A DNA stretch of 64,000 nt from Ruegeria sp. 6PALISEP08 (GTDB lineage Bacteria > Pseudomonadota > Alphaproteobacteria > Rhodobacterales > Rhodobacteraceae), in NCBI RefSeq assembly GCF_001238295.1, contig NZ_LGXZ01000001.1, positions 62,001-126,000 of the forward strand. The letters run 5' to 3'. Below the pieces are notes generated by a model that made no database searches, had not been told where the DNA came from, and saw only the letters and a list, made by a program, of their open reading frames with translations. Each line of letters begins with the position of its first letter. Position 1 is the stretch's first letter. Positions 51,837 through 60,503 of the stretch are shown here, piece by piece. Both the position numbers and the translations under genes were made by a program.

Positions 51837-54527
51837 TTACGATGCCTTCGCAAGATTGCGTAGCACGTAGTGCAACACACCACCGTTTTCGATGTACTCA
51901 ATCTCTGGTGCGGTATCGATGCGGCACTTCAGGGTGATGGTCTTCTCGGATCCATCGCCATAGACGATCATGCAGGGTACCTCTTGCAGTGGCTCGACGC
52001 TGTCCAGACCGTGAATCGAGACGGTTTCGTCTCCCTTCAGACCCAGCGTTTTGCGCGTGTCACCGCCAGTGAACTCAAACGGAATGACGCCCATACCGAC
52101 CAAGTTCGAGCGATGGATGCGCTCAAAGCTTTCGGCGATCACAGCCTTGACGCCCAGCAGCGCGGTCCCTTTGGCCGCCCAGTCCCGAGACGAACCCGCA
52201 CCATATTGCTCGCCACCAAAGAGGACCAGTGGGGTGCCCTGTTCCTGATAGGCCATCGAGGCTTCATAGACTGAGGTCTGTTCGCCATCTGGGCCTTTGG
52301 TGTAACCACCTTCGACACCGTCCAACATTTCGTTCTTGACGCGGATATTGGCAAAGGTTCCGCGCATCATGACCTCGTGGTTGCCACGACGCGAGCCATA
52401 CGAATTGAATTCGCGCGGTTGCACTTGGCGTTCAGTCAGATACCTGCCAGCGGGTGTGGTCGTGGCAAAAGACCCGGCGGGCGAGATGTGGTCGGTGGTG
52501 ATCATGTCGCCCAGGATCAGCAGAACCTTGGCCCCGTCGATATTCGAGATCGTGCCTGGTTCAGCCCCCATACCCTGGAAATAAGGAGGGTTTTGAATAT
52601 AGGTCGAGGTCGGCGGCCAGTCATAGGTTTCCTGTTGCGGAACCTCGACCTCTTGCCATTTTTCGTCACCTTTGAAGACATCGGCGTATTTCGACTGGAA
52701 CGCCTCGCGGGTCACGGTGGCCTCCACCAGCTCCGCGATTTCGGCTTGGGTTGGCCAGAGGTCTTTCATATAGACGTCGTTGCCGTCCTTGTCTTGACCG
52801 ATGGGCTCGGACGTCAGGTCGATATCCATTGTACCCGCCAACGCGTAGACGACTACCAGAGGCGGCGAGGCCAGATAGTTCGCGCGCACGTCTGGGGAAA
52901 TACGGCCTTCGAAGTTGCGGTTGCCGGACAAGACCGAGGTGGCGACCAGATCGCCTTCGGCAATAGCTTCTGAAATCTCTCTCTGGATCGGGCCCGAGTT
53001 GCCGATACAGGTGGTGCAGCCATAACCCACAAGGTTGAATCCGATCTTGTCCAGATCCTCTTGCAGACCAGCCGCCTCAAGATAAGCAGATACGACCTGC
53101 GAACCCGGCGCCAGCGAGGTTTTGACCCAAGGTTTGCGATCCAGACCCAATGCTGCGGCCTTGCGGGCGACCAGACCTGCGCCGATCATGACGTACGGGT
53201 TTGACGTGTTGGTGCATGAAGTGATCGAAGCGATCACGACCTTGCCCGATTCCATGCCCCATTCTTCACCTTTGACTTCGATCTGTTTGCCCATCGGACG
53301 CTTGAACGTCTCTGCCATTTCCTTGGTAAAGGCCGCCTTGGCACCTGTTAGTGCAACATAGTCTTGCGGGCGTTTGGGGCCCGAGATCGCAGGAACGATG
53401 GTGCCCATGTCCAGCGACAGCGTGTCGGTGTAGATCGGGGCGTAGTTCTCATCGCGCCAGAGACCGTTTTCCTTGGCATAGGCTTCGACCAGTGCCAGAC
53501 GATCCTCGTCGCGGCCGGTATTGCGCATGTAGCGAAGGGTCTCGCCGTCGATGGGGAAGAAGCCGCAGGTCGCGCCGTATTCGGGTGCCATGTTGGCGAT
53601 GGTGGCACGGTCGGCCAACGGCAGACTGTCCAGACCTTTACCGTAGAACTCGACGAACTTACCGACCACGCCCTTTTTGCGCAGCATTTCCACGACCTTC
53701 AGGACAAGGTCAGTGCCGGTCGTGCCCTCGATCATCGAGCCGGTCAGTTCAAAACCAACAACCTCGGGGATCAGCATCGAGATCGGCTGACCCAGCATCG
53801 CGGCCTCGGCCTCGATCCCGCCGACGCCCCAACCCAGAACGGCCATGCCGTTCACCATCGTGGTATGGCTGTCGGTGCCAACCAGCGTATCAGGATAGGC
53901 AACCTCATCCCCGTTTTGATCCGTGTCAGTCCAGACGGTCTGGGCCAGGTATTCCAGATTTACCTGATGGCAGATGCCGGTGCCCGGGGGTACAACGCGG
54001 AAGTTGTTAAAGGCGTTCTGTCCCCATTTCAGGAATTGGTAGCGTTCCATGTTGCGTTCATATTCGCGGTCCACGTTCATCTGGAACGCGCGGGGATTGC
54101 CGAACTCGTCAATCATGACCGAATGGTCGATGACCAGATCAACCGGGTTCAGCGGGTTGATCTTTTGTGCGTCGCCACCCAGCGCCTTGATACCGTCGCG
54201 CATCGCTGCAAGGTCGACAACAGCCGGAACACCGGTGAAGTCCTGCATCAGCACTCGGGCAGGGCGGTAGGCAATCTCTCGCGGGTTCTTTCCGCCATTT
54301 GCGCCCCATTCGCTGAAGGCCTTGATGTCGTCGACCGAGACGGAAAAGCCGTCATCCTCGAACCGCAAAATATTTTCCAATACCACTTTCAGCGCGGCAG
54401 GCAGTTTCGAGAAATCACCCAAGCCGGCCGCTTGGGCGGCGGGGATTGAGTAATAAGAAATGGATTTACCGTTCACGCTCAGGCTGCGGCGTGTCTTGGC
54501 GGTGTCCTGTCCGACTTTGATGGGCAT
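51837..54527 (-). CDS. acnA: Aconitate hydratase A
   Basis: An 896-residue [4Fe-4S] enzyme that interconverts citrate and isocitrate in the TCA cycle, of the AcnA/IRP1 type. Cluster ligands: SITSCTNTSNP (first Cys) and GYGCTTCIGNSGP (second and third). DSHTTMVNGMAVLGWGVGGIEAEAAMLG and GSSRDWAAKGTALLGVKAVIAESFERIHRSNLVGMGVIPFEF are conserved. I start at 54527, behind AGGGAGG; a longer frame upstream is not needed. Single gene with its own terminator. Confidence 0.97.
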   Translation of the reverse strand: MPIKVGQDTAKTRRSLSVNGKSISYYSIPAAQAAGLGDFSKLPAALKVVLENILRFEDDGFSVSVDDIKAFSEWGANGGKNPREIAYRPARVLMQDFTGVPAVVDLAAMRDGIKALGGDAQKINPLNPVDLVIDHSVMIDEFGNPRAFQMNVDREYERNMERYQFLKWGQNAFNNFRVVPPGTGICHQVNLEYLAQTVWTDTDQNGDEVAYPDTLVGTDSHTTMVNGMAVLGWGVGGIEAEAAMLGQPISMLIPEVVGFELTGSMIEGTTGTDLVLKVVEMLRKKGVVGKFVEFYGKGLDSLPLADRATIANMAPEYGATCGFFPIDGETLRYMRNTGRDEDRLALVEAYAKENGLWRDENYAPIYTDTLSLDMGTIVPAISGPKRPQDYVALTGAKAAFTKEMAETFKRPMGKQIEVKGEEWGMESGKVVIASITSCTNTSNPYVMIGAGLVARKAAALGLDRKPWVKTSLAPGSQVVSAYLEAAGLQEDLDKIGFNLVGYGCTTCIGNSGPIQREISEAIAEGDLVATSVLSGNRNFEGRISPDVRANYLASPPLVVVYALAGTMDIDLTSEPIGQDKDGNDVYMKDLWPTQAEIAELVEATVTREAFQSKYADVFKGDEKWQEVEVPQQETYDWPPTSTYIQNPPYFQGMGAEPGTISNIDGAKVLLILGDMITTDHISPAGSFATTTPAGRYLTERQVQPREFNSYGSRRGNHEVMMRGTFANIRVKNEMLDGVEGGYTKGPDGEQTSVYEASMAYQEQGTPLVLFGGEQYGAGSSRDWAAKGTALLGVKAVIAESFERIHRSNLVGMGVIPFEFTGGDTRKTLGLKGDETVSIHGLDSVEPLQEVPCMIVYGDGSEKTITLKCRIDTAPEIEYIENGGVLHYVLRNLAKAS

Positions 54528-54751
54528 CAGTGGCCTCCCTCTCAAATGACTTGGAAAATGGGATTCGCTGTCTGTTATCTGTATCACCAAAGCCCTTGGT
54601 TCAAGGTTGAATAATAGCAAAGCTGTCTTTTTGGTATACTATTGTACACAAATTTGGAAAATCATGTATTCCTGCCTCAAGAAACCTTGATTGGTCGTTG
54701 AATGCCAAAGCGGTTATTGCTGATACCCGACCGACCAAACCGAGAGTTCTT

Positions 54752-55453
54752 ATGTTCAGATTCGCCGCATTGACCGCCCTGATGTCCTGCCTTCTGGCTG
54801 CCTCTGTTGCGGCTGAGGATGATCCAGTGGTGGTTGAATTGTTTACGTCACAAGGATGCTCATCCTGCCCTCCGGCAGACCGCTTGATGCATGACCTGGC
54901 CAAACGCGACGACGTCATCGGCTTGGCGCTGCACGTGGACTATTGGGATTACATCGGTTGGAAGGATGAATACGCCGATCCGGACCACACCCTGCGGCAG
55001 CGTGCCTATGCTCGGGAAGGGGGGCGTTCGATGATCTATACGCCGCAGATGGTCATTAACGGGCAACATGACATTGTGGGCGCACAATCTCGCGAACTGG
55101 ATCGTCTGATCAATGCTCATCTCAAGGCGACCCCTGAGGCATCGGTTACAGCAACCCGAGCAGCAGATGAAGTGACAGTGGATGTGACGCCCTTGAAACT
55201 GTCAGAGGGCGAGACCTATGACGTGCGTATCGTACAGTATTCGCCCATGCGCCATGCCTCGATCCGTCGCGGAGAACTGGCCGGGCACGAACTGGACTAT
55301 GCCAATGTCGTTGAGACATGGCAGATTGCGGGGCAGTGGGATGGAAATGCCCAGGAATCGTTTTCAGCTCAGCTCAGCTCTGATCTGCCTGCCGTTGTGC
55401 TGGTGCAAAGGGCAAGTCACGGGCCGATTGTTGCGGCCACCCGGGTGAAGTGA
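54752..55453 (+). CDS. DUF1223 secreted thioredoxin-like protein
   Basis: A 233-residue protein with a signal peptide (MFRFAALTALMSCLLAASVAA, cut near residue 22) and a DUF1223 domain: VVVELFTSQGCSSCPPADRLM contains the Cys-x2-Cys pair that heads its thioredoxin-like fold. HVDYWDYIGWKDEYADP and TPQMVINGQHDIVGA are further family marks. The role is unknown; a periplasmic or extracytoplasmic redox function is likely. I start at ATG 54752; an in-frame ATG 18 codons earlier would spoil the signal. Its stop abuts the convergent acyltransferase stop without a gap. Confidence 0.88.
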   Translation: MFRFAALTALMSCLLAASVAAEDDPVVVELFTSQGCSSCPPADRLMHDLAKRDDVIGLALHVDYWDYIGWKDEYADPDHTLRQRAYAREGGRSMIYTPQMVINGQHDIVGAQSRELDRLINAHLKATPEASVTATRAADEVTVDVTPLKLSEGETYDVRIVQYSPMRHASIRRGELAGHELDYANVVETWQIAGQWDGNAQESFSAQLSSDLPAVVLVQRASHGPIVAATRVK

Positions 55454-56377
55454 TTAGGGTGTTTCTTTGGGGTTTATCCCCAGCACGTTCAAGTTTTTCC
55501 AACGGCGATGAATCCAGAACCATTGCCCCATGTGCTGCCGCACCACCTTTTCCAAGTCATCATTGGTAAACTGGGTCATGGTTTTGGGGTCCGAATGCGG
55601 TACCGGATCATGCAGGATGATTTCAAAATCGATGCCATTGGGCTGCCGCACCGCATAACACGGAATGAGCTCGGCCTTGTACTTTATGGCCAGTTCTGCG
55701 TTCAAAATGGACGTTGAAGCAGGCTTGCCGAAGAACATAAGTTCCTCGCCGCCTAACGCATGAAGATCGGATACAATGGCTATGATCCCACCCTTTTTGA
55801 GCGAACGCACCATTTCGACCATCCCGCGCCGCCCTTGCTCGAACATCGGCGCGCCGGTTTTGTAGAAGGCTTCGACATAAGCGTCGTTGAAATAGGGGTT
55901 GGCCATTCGGCGATAGAGGCAGCCAATCGGTTGGCCGCTATGTTCCTGCAGGGCGATGCGCGCGGCCAGATAGTGCCCGAAATGCGCCGTGATCATCATG
56001 ACCGGACGCCCTTCTGCGATCGCCTTGTCAAAGGCGGCAATGCCCGGACCGGAGATTTTTGCCGATTTTTGCCGCTCAGTGAATCCCTCGGGTGAAAAAT
56101 GCTCCATGATAGCCCGGCCGGCATTATCCGGCACATCGCGGCAGATCTTTTTCACTTCGGCATCGGACAGGTCAGGGCAGGTGAGCTTCAGGTTCCGCCG
56201 GATACGTGTACGAAACCCGACAACCGGCGCCAAAGTACGCATGATCGCGCCCATGGTCGCGACTCGCCGCTCATATGGGGCAAGGCGCATTGCTCCGATG
56301 ACCCCTTGAAGGAGCATATTGGCGACATAGTATTTTCCAAGCTCTAACCGGCTGAGCTCCGACTTTTCGACGGGCAT
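55454..56377 (-). CDS. Lysophospholipid/lipid A acyltransferase-like protein (LpxL family) with altered HX4 motif
   Basis: A 307-residue protein of the LpxL/HtrB acyltransferase family, which adds secondary acyl chains to lipid A. Family segments: AGRAIMEHFSPEGF, MMITAHFGHYLAARIAL, GCLYRRMANPYFNDAYVEAFYKTG, EQGRRGMVEMVRSLKKGG and ELMFFGKPASTSI. The catalytic His-x4-Asp/Glu pattern reads HFGHYL, that is, Leu in place of the acid; I checked this on the DNA (TTC GGG CAC TAT CTG). Another residue may fill in, or the enzyme has lost or changed activity. An N-terminal anchor region is weak. Convergent with DUF1223. Confidence 0.85.
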   Translation of the reverse strand: MPVEKSELSRLELGKYYVANMLLQGVIGAMRLAPYERRVATMGAIMRTLAPVVGFRTRIRRNLKLTCPDLSDAEVKKICRDVPDNAGRAIMEHFSPEGFTERQKSAKISGPGIAAFDKAIAEGRPVMMITAHFGHYLAARIALQEHSGQPIGCLYRRMANPYFNDAYVEAFYKTGAPMFEQGRRGMVEMVRSLKKGGIIAIVSDLHALGGEELMFFGKPASTSILNAELAIKYKAELIPCYAVRQPNGIDFEIILHDPVPHSDPKTMTQFTNDDLEKVVRQHMGQWFWIHRRWKNLNVLGINPKETP

Positions 56378-56516
56378 GGAGGTGTCTCACCGCGTGTTGC
56401 GAAGTTGCTTTGCCAGACATACAGCCCGACGTAGGCAAGCTCAAGCGCTCAGAGAAGGGGAAAAATCCGGGTCTTCATGTATTGTCCAATTACCAGCCTC
56501 TGGCGTTGAGGATTTA

Positions 56517-57614
56517 CTATGTTTCTTCGTCTTCGTCATTTTCAATCAGGGCGATTGTTCCGGTGTCGACCAGCATCCGAATGGCACCAACGACCTGAGT
56601 CATCGCGTCTTCGGCTTCGGATTGCCTAACGCGCCCGCGTTCACCCATTTCTTCGCGCAGGTTATCCGCCATTCGGGACGAGATATTGGACAACAGGAAC
56701 TCGACCGACGCCTTGTCATCATCTGCTGCGGCACCAGCCAGCGCTGTGACCAGAACGGGTTGCTCCACTTCGCGCAGGATAACCGGAACGTCCCGAGGCG
56801 TTATACGTGTTGATACATGAGCGAAGGTAAAGATCGATCGGCGCACAAGGTCGGCGAAATCGGCGTCATCTTCGTCCAGCGCGCTCAACAAGTCGTCGCG
56901 TGTGGCAGCTGCAGATTGGTTCAAGATTGCGCCGACCCTTGCGCCGGGGCCATCATCGAATGCCTGCGCCGGGCGCTGATCAAGCTGCGCAGCCAGAGAC
57001 CAGCCGATCCGCTCGACCGCTTCGGGGGTGACATTCGCGGTCTTCGAGACAGCAAAGGTGATCCGCCGTGCCACCGGCCCGGGCATGTGGCCCAGCATCT
57101 GAGCAGCCTGTGCGGTGTCCATCTTTGACAACATCACCGCAGCCACTTCGGTGCTTTCCGCCTGCGCCATGGCTGCAAGATCTTCGACGGGGATGTCGCG
57201 CAGTCTTTGCCACGGGTCACCGATCTGTCGTACCCCGGCCACTTTGCGGAGGCGGGCCGCTGTTTTAGGCGCGATCTTTCCGTTCACCGCATCCAACGCG
57301 CCGGCCAGGCCGTGAGGAAGTGCAAGGCCGATGTTGTCCAGAGCATCGCTGAACTCCTGCGCCACCGAATCGAGGGTCACGCGGTCCACCAGACCCATCT
57401 CACCCAGCTGATGGGTCAGTTTTTCTTGTAGATCGTCGGGGAGTTCCTCCAATGGGAGGTCAGCGCCTTCGTTCAGTAGAAACCGCACAACAACCGCTGC
57501 CTTTTGACGGTTGGTCAACGCCCGAGGGACAAGGCGCGGTGTGGTGTCATCCCCTTTGGCAAGCGGAGTGGGGCCCCCGGGTGCCGCGTTTATCAATGCG
57601 TTTGTTTCCTGCAT
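56517..57614 (-). CDS. fliG: Divergent flagellar motor switch protein FliG, unlinked to other flagellar genes
   Basis: A 365-residue protein whose C-terminal third (IFTFAHVSTRITPRDVPVILREVEQPVLVTALAGA, then LREEMGERGRVRQSEAEDAMTQVVGAIRMLVDTG) aligns clearly with the FliG rotor domain, and whose N-terminal part (LTNRQKAAVVVRFLLNEG) resembles FliG_N. The E-H-P-Q motif of the middle domain reads ESTE (QAESTEVAAVMLSKM), and the DDRSIQ segment with the paired acids used in torque reads TPRDVP. So the fold is kept but key residues differ. No flagellar gene is adjacent. It may be the rotor protein of a flagellar cluster located elsewhere, as in some Rhodobacterales, or a re-used paralogue. Confidence 0.75.
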   Translation of the reverse strand: MQETNALINAAPGGPTPLAKGDDTTPRLVPRALTNRQKAAVVVRFLLNEGADLPLEELPDDLQEKLTHQLGEMGLVDRVTLDSVAQEFSDALDNIGLALPHGLAGALDAVNGKIAPKTAARLRKVAGVRQIGDPWQRLRDIPVEDLAAMAQAESTEVAAVMLSKMDTAQAAQMLGHMPGPVARRITFAVSKTANVTPEAVERIGWSLAAQLDQRPAQAFDDGPGARVGAILNQSAAATRDDLLSALDEDDADFADLVRRSIFTFAHVSTRITPRDVPVILREVEQPVLVTALAGAAADDDKASVEFLLSNISSRMADNLREEMGERGRVRQSEAEDAMTQVVGAIRMLVDTGTIALIENDEDEET

Positions 57615-57683
57615 CTGCCTGTGGTGCCAAAACTACTGAGCCACAGGCAGATTACAGAGAATCGGGTTAAATAACCTTGAAGT

Positions 57684-58226
57684 TTAGTAGTTATAGGTCA
57701 GCCCGGTGCGGATCGCTTCGCGCAGCGATGCCTCGGCCCAGGTTCCTTCCCCGCCACGCGTTTTGATTTCGCGCCATTGTTCGATGGCCAGATCGGTTCT
57801 GCCCTCGGTTACAAACCCTTGTGCCATATAGCTGCGGGCCAGAAAGTTGTCGGGGTTGGCGTTGATGGCATTCTGATAGAAAACGTTCGCCAGTTCCAAT
57901 TCGCCCATCTTGCGGTAGGTGAAGCCCCAATAGGTCAGCACACGATCGTCGTTTTGGTCCATGATCCGCAGGATATCCTGAGCGTGTCCGTACTGCCCGT
58001 CATAGGCCAATTCGCGGACGGCATCATACAGTTGATCATCGGAAAGATTGGTCTTGTTGGGTTTGACGCATCGGCCTCTGGCCTCGTCGAAAACACGACC
58101 GAACAGACATTTCTTGGTCGTGTTCGTCGGTTTGGGTGGGCTGCTGCTGTCACCGCCTGCGGCATGGACCGCTGGGGCAAAGGCAAAGGCTTGCAAGGCA
58201 AGGGCCGAAGCTAACAAAAGGCGCAT
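57684..58226 (-). CDS. Secreted TPR-like protein with a CxxGxxFDxxxxxC motif
   Basis: A 180-residue protein with a signal peptide (LLLASALALQAFAFAPAVHA, cut near residue 22), a short Pro/Ser linker, a Cys-bounded loop C40-LFGRVFDEARGR-C53, and a helical repeat region with TPR character: YWGFTYRKMGELELANVFYQNAINANPDNFLARSYMAQGFVTEG. Probably a periplasmic scaffold; no enzyme motif. The Cys loop has the same spacing as one in the small protein at 58330-58482. Between 57614 and 57684 no promoter is evident, so it and the FliG-like gene could be one unit reading leftward. Confidence 0.8.
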   Translation of the reverse strand: MRLLLASALALQAFAFAPAVHAAGGDSSSPPKPTNTTKKCLFGRVFDEARGRCVKPNKTNLSDDQLYDAVRELAYDGQYGHAQDILRIMDQNDDRVLTYWGFTYRKMGELELANVFYQNAINANPDNFLARSYMAQGFVTEGRTDLAIEQWREIKTRGGEGTWAEASLREAIRTGLTYNY

Positions 58227-58329
58227 AATCCTACTCCGTTCTCTGGGCTGCTCATAAGATCATAGTGCGATCTACAAAAAAGCTAACAGTTGAACGATTG
58301 CATTTATTCATAAGTAGGACAGAAAATTG

Positions 58330-58482
58330 TCAGCTATTGACGGATTTCGCGCAGCTTTGAGTTTCTGAGTCCCAGGATGTGCCGGGTGCGCAGGATTGCG
58401 TCTGTTTGGTGTGTGCATTGCACGCAAGGCTTGCGGTTGCAAAAAGCGCAAGTGCTGCTGCGCTGGCAAGGGTTTTGACCAT
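58330..58482 (-). CDS. Small secreted Cys-motif protein
   Basis: A 50-residue protein: signal sequence LASAAALALFATASLA, then CNAHTKQTQ and a loop C31-APGTSWDSETQS-C44. The mature part is about 30 residues with three Cys. GGAGGG stands eight bases before the ATG at 58482. In related genomes similar little proteins sit beside purB and are often given its name in error; it has no lyase sequence. The spacing CxxGxx(F/W)DxxxxxC matches that of the protein encoded next to it at 57684-58226. Confidence 0.8.
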   Translation of the reverse strand: MVKTLASAAALALFATASLACNAHTKQTQSCAPGTSWDSETQSCAKSVNS

Positions 58483-58540
58483 GGCGTTTTCCCTCCAAGG
58501 AATGCGCCGCAAGCATACCTTATTTTAGGCGCGCTGGCAA

Positions 58541-58577
58541 AAGAACAAGACCCGCTCTGCTTGCGGCAGAACGGGTC
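58541..58577 (-). terminator. Terminator of purB
   Basis: GACCCG-C-TCTGC and GCAGA-A-CGGGTC (58549-58560 and 58566-58577) form an 11-pair stem with one mismatch around a five-base loop; on the minus strand a T-rich tail follows (TTGTTCTTTT). It lies 27 bases past the purB stop. Confidence 0.85.
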
Positions 58578-58603
58578 CCGAAATTCAACTTCAAAAAATG
58601 GTG

Positions 58604-59908
58604 TTATTCACCAAACACACGGGCAAAGATCGTGTCGACGTGTTTGGTGTGATAACCGAGGTCGAATTTCTCTTCGATCTCTTCGGGGCTGAGCGCGGCT
58701 GTGACATCGGCGTCTGCCAACAACTCTTCCTTAAAATCGGTACGGTGTTCCCAGACCTTCAGCGCATTGCGCTGTACCATGGCATAAGCGTCCTCGCGGC
58801 TGACACCGGCTTGGGTCAACGCAAGAAGAACGCGCTGACTCATGACAAGTCCGGGGAACTTGTTCATGTTCTCAAGCATGTTTTCGGGGAAGATCAGCAT
58901 TTTGTCGATCACGCCTGTCAGTCGCGCCAGCGCGAAATCCAGTGTGATTGTGGCGTCGGGTCCGATCATGCGTTCTACCGAAGAATGCGAGATGTCGCGC
59001 TCGTGCCAGAGTGCCACGTTTTCCATCGCCGGGATCACGGCCGCGCGCACCATGCGGGCCAGCCCGGTCAGGTTCTCGGTTAGCACCGGGTTTTTCTTGT
59101 GCGGCATCGCCGAGGAGCCTTTCTGGCCCATCGAGAAAAACTCGGCCCCCTCAAGCACCTCGGTCCGCTGCATGTGGCGGATTTCGATGGCGATGTTTTC
59201 GATGCTGCTGGCGATCACGCCCAGAGTGGCAAAGAAGGCCGCGTGGCGGTCGCGCGGAATGACCTGAGTGCTGATCGGTTCAGGCACCAGCCCCATTTGG
59301 TCACAGACATGTTCCTCGACGCGCGGGTCGATATTGGCAAAAGTACCAACAGCACCGCTGATCGCGCCGGTGGCGATTTCCGCGCGGGCGTCGCGCATGC
59401 GCGACAGGTTGCGGTCCATCTCGGCATAGAAGCGCGCGAAGGTCAGGCCCATGGTGGTGGGTTCGGCGTGGATGCCGTGGCTGCGACCGATGCGGACGGT
59501 GTCTTTGTGTTCAATCGCGCGACGCTTGAGCGCGGCCAGCAGACCTTCGAGATCGGCGATCAACAGGTCTGCGGCACGGGTCAGCTGTACGTTCAAACAG
59601 GTGTCCAGCACGTCCGAACTGGTCATGCCCTGGTGCACAAAACGTGCCTCTTCGCTGCCGACATGTTCGGCCAGGTGGGTCAGGAAGGCGATGACGTCGT
59701 GCTTGGTGACGGCCTCAATCTCGTCAATGCGGGCCACGTCGAATTCCACGTCCTTGGCCTTCCATACGGCCTCGGCGTTTTCACGAGGGATCACGCCCAG
59801 ATCGGCCATGGCGTCGCAGGCGTGTGCCTCGATCTCGTACCAGATGCGGAACTTGGTCTCGGGCGACCAGATAGCGACCATGTCAGGGCGGGAATAACGG
59901 GGAATCAT
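58604..59908 (-). CDS. purB: Adenylosuccinate lyase
   Basis: A 434-residue enzyme of the fumarase/aspartase superfamily, which makes AMP and AICAR in purine synthesis. Family signature GSSAMPHKKNPVLTENL near residues 261-277 (with the catalytic Ser), the N-terminal SRPDMVAIWSPETKFRIWYEIE, and the His-containing RIGRSHGIHAEPTTMGLTF near 136-155. I start at 59908, behind AAAGGTG; the longer frame upstream is not needed. It has its own terminator. Confidence 0.97.
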   Translation of the reverse strand: MIPRYSRPDMVAIWSPETKFRIWYEIEAHACDAMADLGVIPRENAEAVWKAKDVEFDVARIDEIEAVTKHDVIAFLTHLAEHVGSEEARFVHQGMTSSDVLDTCLNVQLTRAADLLIADLEGLLAALKRRAIEHKDTVRIGRSHGIHAEPTTMGLTFARFYAEMDRNLSRMRDARAEIATGAISGAVGTFANIDPRVEEHVCDQMGLVPEPISTQVIPRDRHAAFFATLGVIASSIENIAIEIRHMQRTEVLEGAEFFSMGQKGSSAMPHKKNPVLTENLTGLARMVRAAVIPAMENVALWHERDISHSSVERMIGPDATITLDFALARLTGVIDKMLIFPENMLENMNKFPGLVMSQRVLLALTQAGVSREDAYAMVQRNALKVWEHRTDFKEELLADADVTAALSPEEIEEKFDLGYHTKHVDTIFARVFGE

Positions 59909-59996
59909 TGGCGGCAGCACCTTTATGTGATTGGGATGAGGCGTTGGCGCGGGGTTTAGCCCTGTGCGCGCGAGGGAACAAGATGTGAGAGCAGGT

Positions 59997-60329
59997 ATGA
60001 GACGGTTTGCCCTGATTTTGGTCTTTTGGCCGGGTGTTTTGGCCGCAGACGGCTTCCAGAAACTGTCGGGCGAGGAAATCCTCGCAGCTTTGACCGGCAA
60101 GAAACTGGAATATGGAAGAGGGGTCTGGCAAACATTCGAGGCCAGCATGATTACCCAGTACTTCTCGGGCGGGCCAAGCGCGGGGCGCTGGGCCGTGCAA
60201 GAGGATCAGTATTGCTCGACTTGGCCGCCGTCGGACCTGTGGGCCTGCTATGATGTCTTTCGGAATGAGGACACGATCCGCTTTGTAGATGATGCAGGTG
60301 GCCAGACCGATGGAGTCTATTCGCCATAG
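59997..60329 (+). CDS. Small secreted hypothetical protein (Rhodobacteraceae type)
   Basis: A 110-residue protein with a signal peptide (RRFALILVFWPGVLAADG, cut near residue 17) and a compact mature part with LSGEEILAALTGKKLEYGRGVWQTF and GRWAVQEDQYCSTWPPSDLWACYDVF. Two Cys may pair. The pattern of a conserved GxRWxxxxxxYCSxWPP core recurs in many Rhodobacteraceae proteins, some carrying a misleading 'dihydrodipicolinate reductase' name. Nothing links it to lysine synthesis. Starts at ATG 59997, divergent from purB. Confidence 0.75.
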   Translation: MRRFALILVFWPGVLAADGFQKLSGEEILAALTGKKLEYGRGVWQTFEASMITQYFSGGPSAGRWAVQEDQYCSTWPPSDLWACYDVFRNEDTIRFVDDAGGQTDGVYSP

Positions 60330-60503
60330 ACGTCCCATGTTTCTATGGCGGTGTGGAATTTGGTTTTGGTAATCGGCAGTTGCGCCGCTTGGTGGTCAGT
60401 GAAGTACGAACGCGGCTTTTTCTGGTCTTTTCGACGCAATGCTGGACAAGGCGCGCCCTCACGGTTCAATCTGTGGGTACAGAAACTATCAGGTTATTGA
60501 AAT

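Noticed and set aside
58330..58512. Possible second purB fragment because similar little genes carry that name
   Set aside because: The 50-residue product is a secreted Cys protein with no adenylosuccinate lyase sequence; the true purB is intact at 58604-59908.
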